From positions 271,291 to 335,290 of the forward strand of contig NZ_KQ948551.1 in NCBI RefSeq assembly GCF_001514125.1: 64,000 nucleotides of DNA, given 5' to 3'. The notes under the pieces were generated by a model, which made no database searches, was not told the origin of the DNA, and saw only the letters and a program-made list of their open reading frames with translations. Position 1 is the stretch's first letter. Each line of letters begins with the position of its first letter. This document shows positions 16,609 through 25,141 of the stretch, piece by piece. Origin of the DNA: Streptomyces longwoodensis (GTDB taxonomy: Bacteria > Actinomycetota > Actinomycetes > Streptomycetales > Streptomycetaceae). Both the position numbers and the translations under genes were made by a program.

Positions 16609-18048
16609 ATGACGGAACGACCCGCGCAGCGCACCCCCAACCGCCAGCTCGCCGCGCTCATCGCAGAAGCGGGGTTCTCCAACGCGGGTCTGGCCCGGCG
16701 CGTCGACCAGCTCGGTCTGGAGCACGGACTGGATCTCAGATACGACAAGACCTCCGTCACCCGCTGGCTGCGCGGGCAGCAGCCGCGCGGGACCACCCCG
16801 GCGCTCATCGCCGAGGTCTTCACCCGCCGCCTGGGCCGCCGGCTCACCGCGCAGGACCTCGGCCTGGACGCCTGCGCGCCCGTGTACGCCGGGCTGGAGT
16901 TCGCCGGCAGCCCGGAGGAGGCGGTCGACATCGTCAGCGGGCTGTGGCGCAAGGACTCCGGCAGCCACGCCGAACTGCGCAAGATCGCCTTCACCCCGGC
17001 GGGGCTCGTGGTGCCCAGCCGGGACTGGCTGATCGGCAAGCCCGACGAGCGGGTCGCCCGCGGCGAGCAGCCCCCGCGGGTGCCCGCCCAGGGCCGGGCC
17101 ACGGTGCCCCGCCAGCGCTCCCAGACCGAACGCGCCCCCGGTCAGCGCGTCACCGGCGGCGACATCGCCGCGCTGCGCTCGGTGGGCGAGCTGTTCCGCA
17201 GCCTCGACGACAGGTACGGCGGCGGGCACGCCCGCCAGGCCCTCGTGCGCTACCTGGAGCACGAGTGCGAGCCGATGCTGCGCGGCACCTACGGCGAGCA
17301 GACCGGCCGCCGCCTGTTCGCCGCCGCCGCCGACCTGACCCGCCTCGCCGGCTGGACCTCGTACGACATCGCCGCGCACGGGCTCGCCCAGCGCTACTTC
17401 GTGCAGGCCCTGCGGCTCTCCCAGGCGGCCGGGGACCGGGCCTACGGGGCGTACGTGCTCATCACCATGAGCCGCCAGGCGGTGTACCTCGGGCACGGCC
17501 GGGAGGCGGTGCAGCTCGCGCGCGTGGCGCAGCAGGGCGCGGGCAGCAACGCGCCGCCCACCGTGCAGGCCCTGCTGCACGCCGTCGAGGCGCGCGGGCA
17601 CGGGGTGCTCGGGGAGGTCCGGGCCTGCACCGCGTCGCTGGTGCGCGCCGAGCGTGCCCTGGAGACGGCCAAGCAGGGCGACGAGGTGCCCTACTGGGCG
17701 CGCTTCTTCGACGAGGCGCAGCTGGCCGACGAGTTCGGCCACTGCCACCGCGACCTCCAGCAGTACCGCGCGGCCGCGCAGCACGCCGAGCGCGCCCTGC
17801 AGCTGCGGCCCGCCGCGCACGCCCGGTCCCGGCTGTTCTGCCGGATCGTCCTCGCCTCCGCCCGCCTCGGCCTCGGCGAGCTGGACCAGGCCTGCCGGCT
17901 CGCCGCCGAGGCGGCGGGCCAGGCGGCCGAGATGAGGTCGGTGCGGGCGGTGGAGTACGTCCGGGACTTCGAACGCCGGCTGGAGCCGTACAAGGACGCG
18001 GCCGCCGTCCGCACCTACCGCGACAAGGTCGCCGCGGCCCTCGGGTAG
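16609..18048 (+). CDS. NsdA-like regulator (N-terminal HTH-like region, C-terminal TPR-like repeats)
   Basis: The 479-residue product begins MTERPAQRTPNRQLAALIAE and continues GFSNAGLARRVDQLGLEHGL, then TSVTRWLRGQQPRGTTPALI, a pattern like a cryptic helix-turn-helix. The C-terminal 250 residues are helical TPR-type repeats (LAQRYFVQALRLSQAAGDRA, REAVQLARVAQQG, ELDQACRLAAEAAG). The arrangement and motifs resemble the Streptomyces NsdA family, whose best-known member represses antibiotic production and sporulation. Streptomyces carry several paralogues, so this one should not be assumed to be nsdA itself. It is divergent from lipB. A developmental-regulation role is inferred from the family. 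Confidence 0.65.
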   Translation: MTERPAQRTPNRQLAALIAEAGFSNAGLARRVDQLGLEHGLDLRYDKTSVTRWLRGQQPRGTTPALIAEVFTRRLGRRLTAQDLGLDACAPVYAGLEFAGSPEEAVDIVSGLWRKDSGSHAELRKIAFTPAGLVVPSRDWLIGKPDERVARGEQPPRVPAQGRATVPRQRSQTERAPGQRVTGGDIAALRSVGELFRSLDDRYGGGHARQALVRYLEHECEPMLRGTYGEQTGRRLFAAAADLTRLAGWTSYDIAAHGLAQRYFVQALRLSQAAGDRAYGAYVLITMSRQAVYLGHGREAVQLARVAQQGAGSNAPPTVQALLHAVEARGHGVLGEVRACTASLVRAERALETAKQGDEVPYWARFFDEAQLADEFGHCHRDLQQYRAAAQHAERALQLRPAAHARSRLFCRIVLASARLGLGELDQACRLAAEAAGQAAEMRSVRAVEYVRDFERRLEPYKDAAAVRTYRDKVAAALG

Positions 18049-18064
18049 CCCGGGCCGGGCAGGT

Positions 18065-18089
18065 GTGTCAGGCGGCTGTGTCAGGCGGC
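18065..18089. repeat. Tandem 12-13 bp duplication over a stop codon
   Basis: GTGTCAGGCGGC occurs at 18065-18076 and 18078-18089 with a 13-bp period. The second copy contains the minus-strand stop codon of the FAD oxidoreductase gene (18081-18083). Confidence 0.75.
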
Positions 18090-19529
18090 CCTGGCCGTCG
18101 TGCGGACCGGGTCCGCGCGGTGCAGGGAGCCCGCGGCGCCGAGGTCGGCGAGGATCGCCCGCGCCGCCCGGTGGGCCGAGTGCAGCGCCCCCTGCACGGT
18201 GCTGGTGTCCCGGTGGTCGCCGCACACGTACAGGCCCGCCAGCAGCCGTACCGGACGCCGCAGGTCGTGCGGGGGACGCATCGCCGGGACGGCCCGCGGG
18301 GTGTGGTGCACGGCGAGCGTCTCCCAGCGGCCGGTCGGGACGCCGTACAGCCGGGCCAGGTGGATGCGCACCGCCGTGTCGACGTCGGCCGGGGGCGCGC
18401 CCAGCACCGTGGACGAGACCAGGGCGCGGCCCGCCGGGGCCCGGCTCGGGTCGACCTCGCTGACCACCGCCGTGTGCGCGACCGGCCCGCCCCGGTCGGC
18501 GTCCAGGAGCAGCGACCCGCCGGTCGCCGGCGGCTCGTCCGTGGTGTGGTGCACGACGGTCACCGGGTGGAAGTCCGGCACCCGCAGCCCCGGCAGCAGC
18601 TCCGCCGCGGCCACCGCGTCGGTGGCGACCAGCACCGCCCGGCAGCGGAACTCCCCGTGCTCGGCGGTGGTCACGGTGTCCGTGGCGACCGAGGTGACGC
18701 GCACCCCGGTGTGCACGGTGCCCGGCGGCAGCGTCCGCGCGAGCAGCTCGGGCAGCACGTCGGCGCCGCCCTCCGGCACGCACAGCCGCCCCGCCGCGAA
18801 GGCCCGCAGCGCCAGGTCCGCGCACCGGCTGGACGTCGACAGCTCCGGGTCGCACAGCAGCGCGGCGAGCAGCGGACGCAGGAACCCGTCGATCGTGCCG
18901 GCGGGCAGCCCGCGGGCCGCGAGGGCCTGGCCGGCCGGCAGCTCCGGGCGGCGCAGCAGTCGTTCCACCGGTGTGGTCGCGAGCCGGGTCAGCGCGCCCG
19001 CGAGCCGGGCCTGGTCCACGGCGGTGCCCAGCGGGGCGCCCGGCCGGGCCTTGGGCGCGGGCACCGGCCCGGGGACGCCGGACCCGCCGTAGGGGGCCGC
19101 CGACCTCGGTGGGCCGGTGCGCGGCCGGGGCAGCCCGGCGGACCGGGGGAGTCCCGACGGCCGGGGTGCGCTCGCCAGGGCGCGCACCGCGTGGAGTGCG
19201 CCCCGTGCGCCCCCCGCGCCCGGTTGCGCGCCGGCGCGGTGGTGGCGCCCGTCGCTGTGCACCAGCACACCGGGGGGGAAGGACCGCAGCGCCAGCGCGG
19301 ACAGCGCCGGTGACAGGGCCAGTTCGGGATACGCCGTGGACAGCAGCTGTCCGATGCGGTCGAGCCGGAACCCGTCGACCTTCTCGGTCGACATGCGGCC
19401 GCCCAAGCACGGGGCGGCCTCCAGGACTGCGGTCGTTACACCTGCGCTGATCAGCCGATGGGCGGCGGAGAGTCCGGCGACCCCGGCTCCCACCACGACG
19501 ACGTCTGCCTGGTACGCGGGCTGAAGCAC
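18081..19529 (-). CDS. FAD-dependent oxidoreductase of the amine-oxidase/phytoene-desaturase type
   Basis: The 482-residue product opens with a dinucleotide-binding motif, DVVVVGAGVAGLSAAHRL (about 9-26), followed by AVLEAAPCLGGRMSTEKVDGF, as in flavin amine oxidases, protoporphyrinogen oxidase and carotenoid desaturases. A C-terminal FAD block reads LAGLYVCGDHRDTSTVQGAL. Residues about 95-165 form a Pro/Gly/Arg-rich insert that looks unstructured. The substrate cannot be deduced: no isoprenoid or heme genes lie beside it. The GTG start has GAGGAGG upstream. It converges on the NsdA-like gene, with a 32-bp gap containing a short tandem duplication. Confidence 0.8.
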   Translation of the reverse strand: MLQPAYQADVVVVGAGVAGLSAAHRLISAGVTTAVLEAAPCLGGRMSTEKVDGFRLDRIGQLLSTAYPELALSPALSALALRSFPPGVLVHSDGRHHRAGAQPGAGGARGALHAVRALASAPRPSGLPRSAGLPRPRTGPPRSAAPYGGSGVPGPVPAPKARPGAPLGTAVDQARLAGALTRLATTPVERLLRRPELPAGQALAARGLPAGTIDGFLRPLLAALLCDPELSTSSRCADLALRAFAAGRLCVPEGGADVLPELLARTLPPGTVHTGVRVTSVATDTVTTAEHGEFRCRAVLVATDAVAAAELLPGLRVPDFHPVTVVHHTTDEPPATGGSLLLDADRGGPVAHTAVVSEVDPSRAPAGRALVSSTVLGAPPADVDTAVRIHLARLYGVPTGRWETLAVHHTPRAVPAMRPPHDLRRPVRLLAGLYVCGDHRDTSTVQGALHSAHRAARAILADLGAAGSLHRADPVRTTARAA

Positions 19530-19709
19530 GTGCCCCTCCTCGAGGTTGCGCGGCCGGTGGGGACGTCATGCCCCCAACGGCCGTTCGGGATACCCGAGTT
19601 CGCGTCGAAGAGTAGGACCGCAACCGGTCGTGGACAGTCGCGCATGAGCAGAGCACGGTCGCACGACGGTCGCATACGGACAGAGCCGGTCGGCCCCGCG
19701 GCGGCGGGA

Positions 19710-20603
19710 TCAGGCCAGCGCGGCCCGGATCGCGTCGTCGATCCCCGGGAACGCGAACCGGAACCCCGACTCCAGCAGCCTCCTGGGCACCACCCGCGCA
19801 CTGCCCAGCACGTCACCGGCCATCTCGCCCAGCACCGTGCGCAACACCGGCGCCGGCACCGCGAACACCGTCGGCCGGCCCAGCACCCGCCCCATCGCCG
19901 CGGTGATCTCACGGTTCGTCAGCGGCTCGGGCGCGGTCAGGTTGAACGGCCCCGACAGGTCGTCCCGGTCGAGCAGGTGCCGGATCGCGGCCACCTCGTC
20001 GTGCAGCGCGATGTACGACCAGTACTGCCGGCCGTCGCCGATCCGCCCGCCGAGCCCGGCCTTGAACAGCGGGAACAGCCGTCCCCAAGCGCCCCCCTGA
20101 CGGGCCACGACCAGTCCGGTGCGCGCGAACACCGTCCGCACCCCCGCCTCCTCGGCGGGCGCCGCCGCGGCCTCCCACTCCACGCACAGCTCCGGCAGGA
20201 ACCCCCGTCCCGGCGGCGCGTCCTCGTCGGTGATCCGGTCGCCGGTCTCGCCGTAGATGCCCATCGCGCTGCCGTTCACCAGCACGCCCGGCCGCTCGTC
20301 GAGGGCGGCGACGGCACGGGCCAGCGCCCGGGTGCCCAGCACCCGGCTGTCGTGGATGCGCTTCTTGTACGCCTCGCTCCAGCGCCGGTCGCCGACCCCG
20401 GCCCCCGCGAGGTTGACCACCGCGTCGCACCCGGCGAGGCCGGCCGCGTCCACGTACTCCTGTTCGGGGTCCCAGCAGACCTCCTGCGGGTCCCGGGCGG
20501 CCCGCCGGACCAGCCGGCGCACCTCGAACCCGTCGGCCGTCAGGGACCGCACCAGGGCGTTGCCGATGAGGCCGGAAGCGCCGGCCACCGCAATGCGTCG
20601 CAT
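19710..20603 (-). CDS. TIGR01777-type NAD-dependent epimerase/SDR protein
   Basis: The 297-residue product begins MRRIAVAGASGLIGNALVRS, the nucleotide-binding GxxGxxG of extended short-chain dehydrogenases. It carries the sub-family markers VNLAGAGVGDRRWSEAYKK, RVLGTRALARAV, NGSAMGIYG and the C-terminal block PRRLLESGFRF typical of the TIGR01777 (SDR39U1-like, YfcH-like) family. The catalytic Tyr-x-x-x-Lys pattern is not the usual one, as in the family. The substrate is unknown. I chose the ATG at 20601-20603 with AGGA about 8 nt upstream; another ATG lies 3 codons earlier. The gene is divergent from the acetyltransferase. Confidence 0.85.
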   Translation of the reverse strand: MRRIAVAGASGLIGNALVRSLTADGFEVRRLVRRAARDPQEVCWDPEQEYVDAAGLAGCDAVVNLAGAGVGDRRWSEAYKKRIHDSRVLGTRALARAVAALDERPGVLVNGSAMGIYGETGDRITDEDAPPGRGFLPELCVEWEAAAAPAEEAGVRTVFARTGLVVARQGGAWGRLFPLFKAGLGGRIGDGRQYWSYIALHDEVAAIRHLLDRDDLSGPFNLTAPEPLTNREITAAMGRVLGRPTVFAVPAPVLRTVLGEMAGDVLGSARVVPRRLLESGFRFAFPGIDDAIRAALA

Positions 20604-20676
20604 GCGTCCCATCCTGCCCCGGGGCCGCACGAAAACCCCTGCCCGACGTTCGGACGCACGTCCTACAGTGGCCCCC

Positions 20677-21174
20677 ATGCCCGTATCGCACGCCCTCCGC
20701 GTCCGCACCGCCGCCCCCGGCGACGATGCGTACCTGGCGGAGCTGGACCGCCGCGTCTGGTCGACGCGGCACGCCGTGACTCCCCGGCCGCAGCCGCCGT
20801 ACCCGCCCTTCTTCGACGAGCGGCACGCGCCGGAGGACCACCTCGTGGCCGAGCTCGACGGCCGCCTGGTGGGCTACGTCCGCCTCGGCTTCCCCACCCC
20901 GCTCGCCGCCAACGCGCACGTGCGCCAGATCCAGGGCCTCGCCGTCGCCGAGGAGGCGCGCGGCCGGGGCGTCGGCCGGGCGCTGATCCGGGCGGCCGTC
21001 GACGAGGCCCGCCGGCGCGGCGCCCGCCGCCTCACCCTGCGCGTCCTCGGCCACAACGCCCCCGCCCGCGCGCTGTACGAGGCCGAGGGCTTCGTCGTCG
21101 AGGGCGTGCTGCCCGAGGAGTTCCTGCTCGACGGGGCGTACGTCGACGACGTGTGCATGGGGCGGTTCCTGTAG
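20677..21174 (+). CDS. GNAT-family N-acetyltransferase
   Basis: The 165-residue product has the acetyl-CoA binding motif QIQGLAVAEEARGRGVGRALI (about 88-108), followed by the GNAT helix and the HNAPARALYEAEGFVVEGVLP motif. The N-terminal HALRVRTAAPGDDAYLAELD is typical. It transfers acetyl to an unknown amine, either a small molecule or a protein N-terminus. The ATG has no ribosome-binding site, and TACAGT at 20664-20669 is 7 nt upstream, so the transcript is probably leaderless. It stands alone. Confidence 0.88.
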   Translation: MPVSHALRVRTAAPGDDAYLAELDRRVWSTRHAVTPRPQPPYPPFFDERHAPEDHLVAELDGRLVGYVRLGFPTPLAANAHVRQIQGLAVAEEARGRGVGRALIRAAVDEARRRGARRLTLRVLGHNAPARALYEAEGFVVEGVLPEEFLLDGAYVDDVCMGRFL

Positions 21175-21214
21175 CGGCCGGGCCGCCCACCCGGCGGGGC
21201 GGGGCGCGGGGCGC

Positions 21215-22399
21215 CTACGAGGCGATCAGGCGGCCGGTGTCCACCGGGGCCGTCGCCGAGGCCGCGCGCCGGGCGTCGCCGGCCACCTCGTCGGCGGTCA
21301 GCACGTACCCCGTCTCGGCGTCCGAGGTGGAGCGGGCGAACACCACGCCGAAGACCCGGCCGTCGGTGGTCAGCAGCGGACCGCCGGAGTTGCCGGGGCG
21401 CACCGTGGAGCGGATCGAGTAGATCTCGCGGGTGACGACCGCGTCGTTGTAGATGTTCCGCCCGGTCGCCCGCACCCGGTTGGCGACCGTCGCCGCCTGG
21501 AGGTCCAGGCCGCCGTCCTGCGGGTAGCCGGCCACCACCGCCCGGTCGCCGCGCCCGGCCTCGTCGTCGAAGCCCAGCACGGGCGCGCGCAGGCCCGGCA
21601 CGTACAGCACGGCGACGTCCTTGCGCGGGTCGAACAGCACCACCCGCGCCGGGTACGCCCGGCCGACCCCGCCGATCTGCACCGTCGGCCGGTCGATGCC
21701 CGCCACCACGTGGGCGTTGGTCATCACGTGCTCGCGCGCGTACACGAACCCGCTGCCCTCGCGGCCCTGGTCGCCCGAGGCGCCCTCGATCTTCACGGTG
21801 CTCAGCCGGGCGGCGTTCGTGGCGCTCGCCGTGACGCTGTCCCCGGTGGGCCGGGCGACCTCGGCCGTCGACTCGTTCTCGAACGGGTTGAACACCTGCG
21901 GGAAGCCCGCCTGGGTGAGCGCGGAGGTGGCCCGCGAGAACCACGCCGGGGTGGTGTCCGGCATCGCCTCCTGCACCGTCCCCAGCAGCCGGGAGTCCCG
22001 GATCGCCGACGTCACCACCGGCGAGGAGGACGCGCCCAGCACGCTCGCCGCCACCCACGCCACGATCAGCACCGCCACCGCGTTCGCCGCCGCGCCGCCG
22101 ACGCCGTCGGCCACCCGCAGCGGCCCGCGGTCCAGCTCCCGGCGCAGCCGCAGCGCCAGGCGCCCCGCCAGCTCGTGCCCCACCACCGCCGGCACCAGCA
22201 CGGTGAACACCGCGGTCACCGTCGCCGCCGTGGAGCCCGCCGTCACCAGGTCCATCACCCACGGCAGCACCCACACGCCGACCACCGCACCGCCCACGAA
22301 GCCGGCGAGCGACACGCACCCGGCCACCAGCCCGCGCCGGTAACCGGACGCGGCGTAGGCGAGGACGACCAGCACCAGCAGGATGTCGAGCAGGTCCAC
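21215..22399 (-). CDS. MarP-like membrane serine protease (CvpA-type membrane region plus trypsin-like domain)
   Basis: The 394-residue product has about four N-terminal membrane segments (about 3-18, 24-48, 60-76 and 102-122) of the CvpA type, then a chymotrypsin-like protease domain outside the membrane. The catalytic triad is His230 (TNAHVV), Asp261 (KDVAVLY) and Ser338 (GNSGGPLL). Length and layout match mycobacterial MarP (Rv3671c), an acid- and oxidative-stress protease that cleaves cell-wall hydrolases. A peptidoglycan-amidase-type gene lies divergently beside it, which fits cell-wall control. The start is ATG 22397-22399, with GAAAGGCGGC upstream. Confidence 0.88.
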   Translation of the reverse strand: MDLLDILLVLVVLAYAASGYRRGLVAGCVSLAGFVGGAVVGVWVLPWVMDLVTAGSTAATVTAVFTVLVPAVVGHELAGRLALRLRRELDRGPLRVADGVGGAAANAVAVLIVAWVAASVLGASSSPVVTSAIRDSRLLGTVQEAMPDTTPAWFSRATSALTQAGFPQVFNPFENESTAEVARPTGDSVTASATNAARLSTVKIEGASGDQGREGSGFVYAREHVMTNAHVVAGIDRPTVQIGGVGRAYPARVVLFDPRKDVAVLYVPGLRAPVLGFDDEAGRGDRAVVAGYPQDGGLDLQAATVANRVRATGRNIYNDAVVTREIYSIRSTVRPGNSGGPLLTTDGRVFGVVFARSTSDAETGYVLTADEVAGDARRAASATAPVDTGRLIAS

Positions 22400-22583
22400 G
22401 GAGCCGCCTTTCTCTAGGACCCCTTCATACGCGGGGGACGGGCCCGGTGATCAGCACGCCCGCGTGCCGTCCGGAGCCCGTCACGCGTGTGTGTACCCGA
22501 AAACGCCGCGGACCGGGACGATGGTTCCACCGGGTGGCACACCACACATCGCGGACGGCGCGGAATCCCCCCAGAGTGGGACC

Positions 22584-23459
22584 ATGCGTGCCTTCCGACC
22601 GGCCTCCCGCACCGGGCGGGGCCCCCGGGAACGGCGCCCCGCGCGGATACGCAGGCCCGGGCCGCCGGGCCCCCGGGCACCGCGCCCGGCGCTGGTCCTG
22701 CTGGGCTGTCTGCCCGGACTCGCCGCCGCGCTCGCGCTGCCGCTGTGCGCGGGCGGGATCGACGACGCCGCCGGCTCCGCGTCCGCCGCCCGCCGCGCCC
22801 ACCCGGCCGCCGCGAAGGCGGTCCCGCACACCGCGCCGCGGCCCCGCATCCTGCCCCGCAGCGCCTGGCTCGACGCGCGCACCCGCCGCGCCCAGCCGCC
22901 CCCGCGCTACGACGACCGGGTCGTCGCCGTGTTCGTCCACCACACCGACACGCCCAACGACTACGACTGCGCCGACACGCCCGCCGTGATCCGCGGCCTG
23001 TACACCGGCCAGACCGGCGCCCGCGACTGGGACGACATCGGCTACCAGTTCCTCGTCGACCGCTGCGGCACCGTCTACGAGGGCCGCGCCGGCGGGGTCG
23101 ACCGCGCCGTCACCGGTGCCCACACCCAGGGCTTCAACCACCGCACCACCGGCATCGCCGCGATCGGCACCTTCACCGCCGGGGTGCCCGTCCCGCGGGC
23201 CATGACCGAGGCCATCGCGGCCCTGGCCGCGTGGAAGCTCGGCCCGTCCGGCGCCGACCCGCGCGGCACGGTCCGCCTCACCTCCACCAACAGCCTCAGC
23301 CGGTACCCCGCCGGCACCACCGCCACGCTGCACGTCATCGCCGGCCACCGTGAGGGCTACCAGACCACCTGCCCGGGCGCAGCCCTGTCCGCCCTCCTGC
23401 CCGAGATCCGCGCCGAGGCCGCCCGCCTCCAGGGCCGCGCGCCGACAGCCGCTCCGTAG
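22584..23459 (+). CDS. Secreted PGRP-family N-acetylmuramoyl-L-alanine amidase
   Basis: The 291-residue product has a strongly basic N-terminus followed by a hydrophobic segment (PALVLLGCLPGLAAALALPL), a signal peptide or anchor. The PGRP/amidase_2 domain runs from ILPRSAWLDARTRR. Zinc ligands are the first His of VHHTDT, the His of AGHREGYQTTCPG and the Cys of that motif. GYQFLVDRCGTVYEGRAGG supplies the core. It cleaves the bond between muramic acid and the peptide stem. The ATG lies 6 nt after CAGAGT with no ribosome-binding site, suggesting leaderless expression. It lies back-to-back with the MarP-like gene, whose mycobacterial counterpart processes such enzymes. Confidence 0.88.
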   Translation: MRAFRPASRTGRGPRERRPARIRRPGPPGPRAPRPALVLLGCLPGLAAALALPLCAGGIDDAAGSASAARRAHPAAAKAVPHTAPRPRILPRSAWLDARTRRAQPPPRYDDRVVAVFVHHTDTPNDYDCADTPAVIRGLYTGQTGARDWDDIGYQFLVDRCGTVYEGRAGGVDRAVTGAHTQGFNHRTTGIAAIGTFTAGVPVPRAMTEAIAALAAWKLGPSGADPRGTVRLTSTNSLSRYPAGTTATLHVIAGHREGYQTTCPGAALSALLPEIRAEAARLQGRAPTAAP

Positions 23460-23466
23460 GGGCGGG

Positions 23467-24000
23467 CTACTCGCGGAAGCGGTACCACAGCTTCGGGTAC
23501 CGCTCGGCGAGGGCCTGTTCGTCCTCGAAGTCGATCGGGGTGCCCTCCGGCTCGGCGGCCGGGGCCGGGAGGCCGAGGTCGGGCGCCACGGCCCCGGTGA
23601 GCTGCTCGTACGCCTCGTCCGCCGCGTAGCCCAGCTCCTCGCCGTCGCCGTCGATCTCCTCGTCGAAGTCGTCCAGCAGGTCGGCGAGCGCGTCGGGGTC
23701 GTGAAGCGCTCCCTCGAAGACCTCCCGGCCCTGCCCGATCAGCCAGCAGCGGAAGAAGTCGAAGGCGTCGTCGCTCGCCCCGTCCAGCAGCACCCAGGCG
23801 GCGCCCCACAGGTCCCAGCGGTAGGCGCGGTGGTAGCGGGACTCGAAGTGACGGGCGAAGTCCAGCACCGCGTCCGGGTCCAGGTCGAGCAGCCGGGACA
23901 CCAACAGGTCGGCCTGCTCCTCGGGATCGCCCTCGGCGGCCTCCCGGGCCGTGTCCACCAGCTCCCAGAACTGCGTCTCGTCCATCACGTGGTCCAGCAT
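23467..24000 (-). CDS. DUF4240 protein
   Basis: A 177-residue acidic cytoplasmic protein. It has the DUF4240 opening MDETQFWELVDTAREAAEGD and the pattern LWGAAWVLLDGASDDAFDFFRCWLIGQGREVFEGAL. DUF4240 proteins have no established function and are frequent in Streptomyces. The start may be ATG 23998-24000 or the in-frame ATG 23983-23985; the second corresponds to the usual family start. The stop is only 7 nt from the convergent amidase gene. Confidence 0.85.
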   Translation of the reverse strand: MLDHVMDETQFWELVDTAREAAEGDPEEQADLLVSRLLDLDPDAVLDFARHFESRYHRAYRWDLWGAAWVLLDGASDDAFDFFRCWLIGQGREVFEGALHDPDALADLLDDFDEEIDGDGEELGYAADEAYEQLTGAVAPDLGLPAPAAEPEGTPIDFEDEQALAERYPKLWYRFRE

Positions 24001-24064
24001 CGTGCCTGGGCGGGGCCGACGCACGCGGAGTGCGGGGGATTCCGTGGGCGGGGCGTGAAGACTT

Positions 24065-25039
24065 TCAGAGGCCGTACACCTGTGCGAGACGCCGGGCGTC
24101 CTCCCGGAACCGCTCGCGCAGCGCCACCGGCTCCAGGACCTCCGCCTCCGGGCCCAGCGAGGCGAGCTGGGAATGGGCGACCTCCTCGGACTCCACCGGC
24201 AGCGTCAGGACGGTCCAGCCGTCCGCGCCGGCCGGCTCCGCCCGCTCCAGCACCTCGCGCGCGACCGCCGGGTCGACGGCGTACGGCAGCGCGCGCACGC
24301 CCGCCGGGGACAGCCGGACGACGACCTCGGCGCGCAGGATCGACCGCCCGAACCGCTCGGCCTGCCCGGCCCAGAACGCCGGCAGGTCGAACGCGGCGTC
24401 CCGCTCGAACCGCTCCTCCCGGGCGGCCACGGCGGCGAACCGGTCCAGGCGGTACGTACGGAAGGAACCGGCGCCCACGACCCGGGCGCACAGGTACCAG
24501 ACGCCCGCCTTCAGCACGAGGCCGTACGGCTCCAGCTCCCGCTCGACCTCCTCCGCACCCCGCCGGTACCGGGCCCCCAGGCGCCGGTCGTCCCAGACCG
24601 CCTGCGCGACCACGGGCAGCGGCGCGGGCGTCTCCGGGTCCCGGAACCAGGCCGGCGCGTCCAGGTGGAACCGCTGGGCCGCGCTGCGCGGCGCGTCCCG
24701 CAGCGAGGGCAGCAGGGCCGCGGACACCTTCAGCCGGGCCGCCGACGCCACGTCCTCCAGCCCCATCTCGCGCAGCGCCCCCGGCACCCCGCTCAGGAAC
24801 AGCGCCTCGGCCTCGCCGCGCGCCAGCCCCGTGAGCCGCGTCCGGTACCCGCCGACCAGCCGGTACCCGCCGACCCGCCCCCGGTCGGCGTACACGGGCA
24901 CGCCCGCCTCGGACAGCGCCTGCGCGTCCCGGGTCACGGTCCGCTCCGACACCTCCAGCTCCCGCGCCAGCTCGGCCGCGGTCATGGAGGGCCGTGACTG
25001 CAGGAGCAGCACCATCTTGATCAGCCGGGCAGCGCGCAT
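24065..25039 (-). CDS. WYL-domain transcriptional regulator
   Basis: The 324-residue product has an N-terminal winged helix-turn-helix (LIKMVLLLQSRPSMTAAELA, then VSERTVTRDAQALSEAGVPV) of the DeoR/YafY type, then a WYL domain whose core reads GVWYLCARVVGAGSFRTYRLDRF (about 183-205) and a C-terminal WCX extension. Such proteins bind DNA and sense nucleic acid or small ligands through the WYL domain. The target is unknown; it lies 102 bp upstream of the aceE 3' end but is separated by a terminator, so co-regulation is not implied. Confidence 0.88.
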   Translation of the reverse strand: MRAARLIKMVLLLQSRPSMTAAELARELEVSERTVTRDAQALSEAGVPVYADRGRVGGYRLVGGYRTRLTGLARGEAEALFLSGVPGALREMGLEDVASAARLKVSAALLPSLRDAPRSAAQRFHLDAPAWFRDPETPAPLPVVAQAVWDDRRLGARYRRGAEEVERELEPYGLVLKAGVWYLCARVVGAGSFRTYRLDRFAAVAAREERFERDAAFDLPAFWAGQAERFGRSILRAEVVVRLSPAGVRALPYAVDPAVAREVLERAEPAGADGWTVLTLPVESEEVAHSQLASLGPEAEVLEPVALRERFREDARRLAQVYGL

Positions 25040-25068
25040 GGGCCCATGATGCCCAGCCCCACTGACAG

Positions 25069-25102
25069 CGAAGGGGCACGGCGGTGACGCCGTACCCCTT
25101 CG
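25069..25102 (-). terminator. Terminator of aceE
   Basis: CGAAGGGGCACGGCG and CGCCGTACCCCTTCG form a 15-bp stem with one G-U-type mismatch and a GTGA loop, 40 nt beyond the aceE stop codon. Confidence 0.75.
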
Positions 25103-25111
25103 TCTCTGCCG

Positions 25112-25138
25112 GGACCCCAGGGACCCCAGGGACCCCAG
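25112..25138. repeat. Three tandem 9-bp repeats (GGACCCCAG)
   Basis: GGACCCCAG is repeated three times without mismatch between the aceE stop codon and its terminator. No function is apparent; it may vary in length between strains. Confidence 0.9.
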
Positions 25139-25141
25139 GTT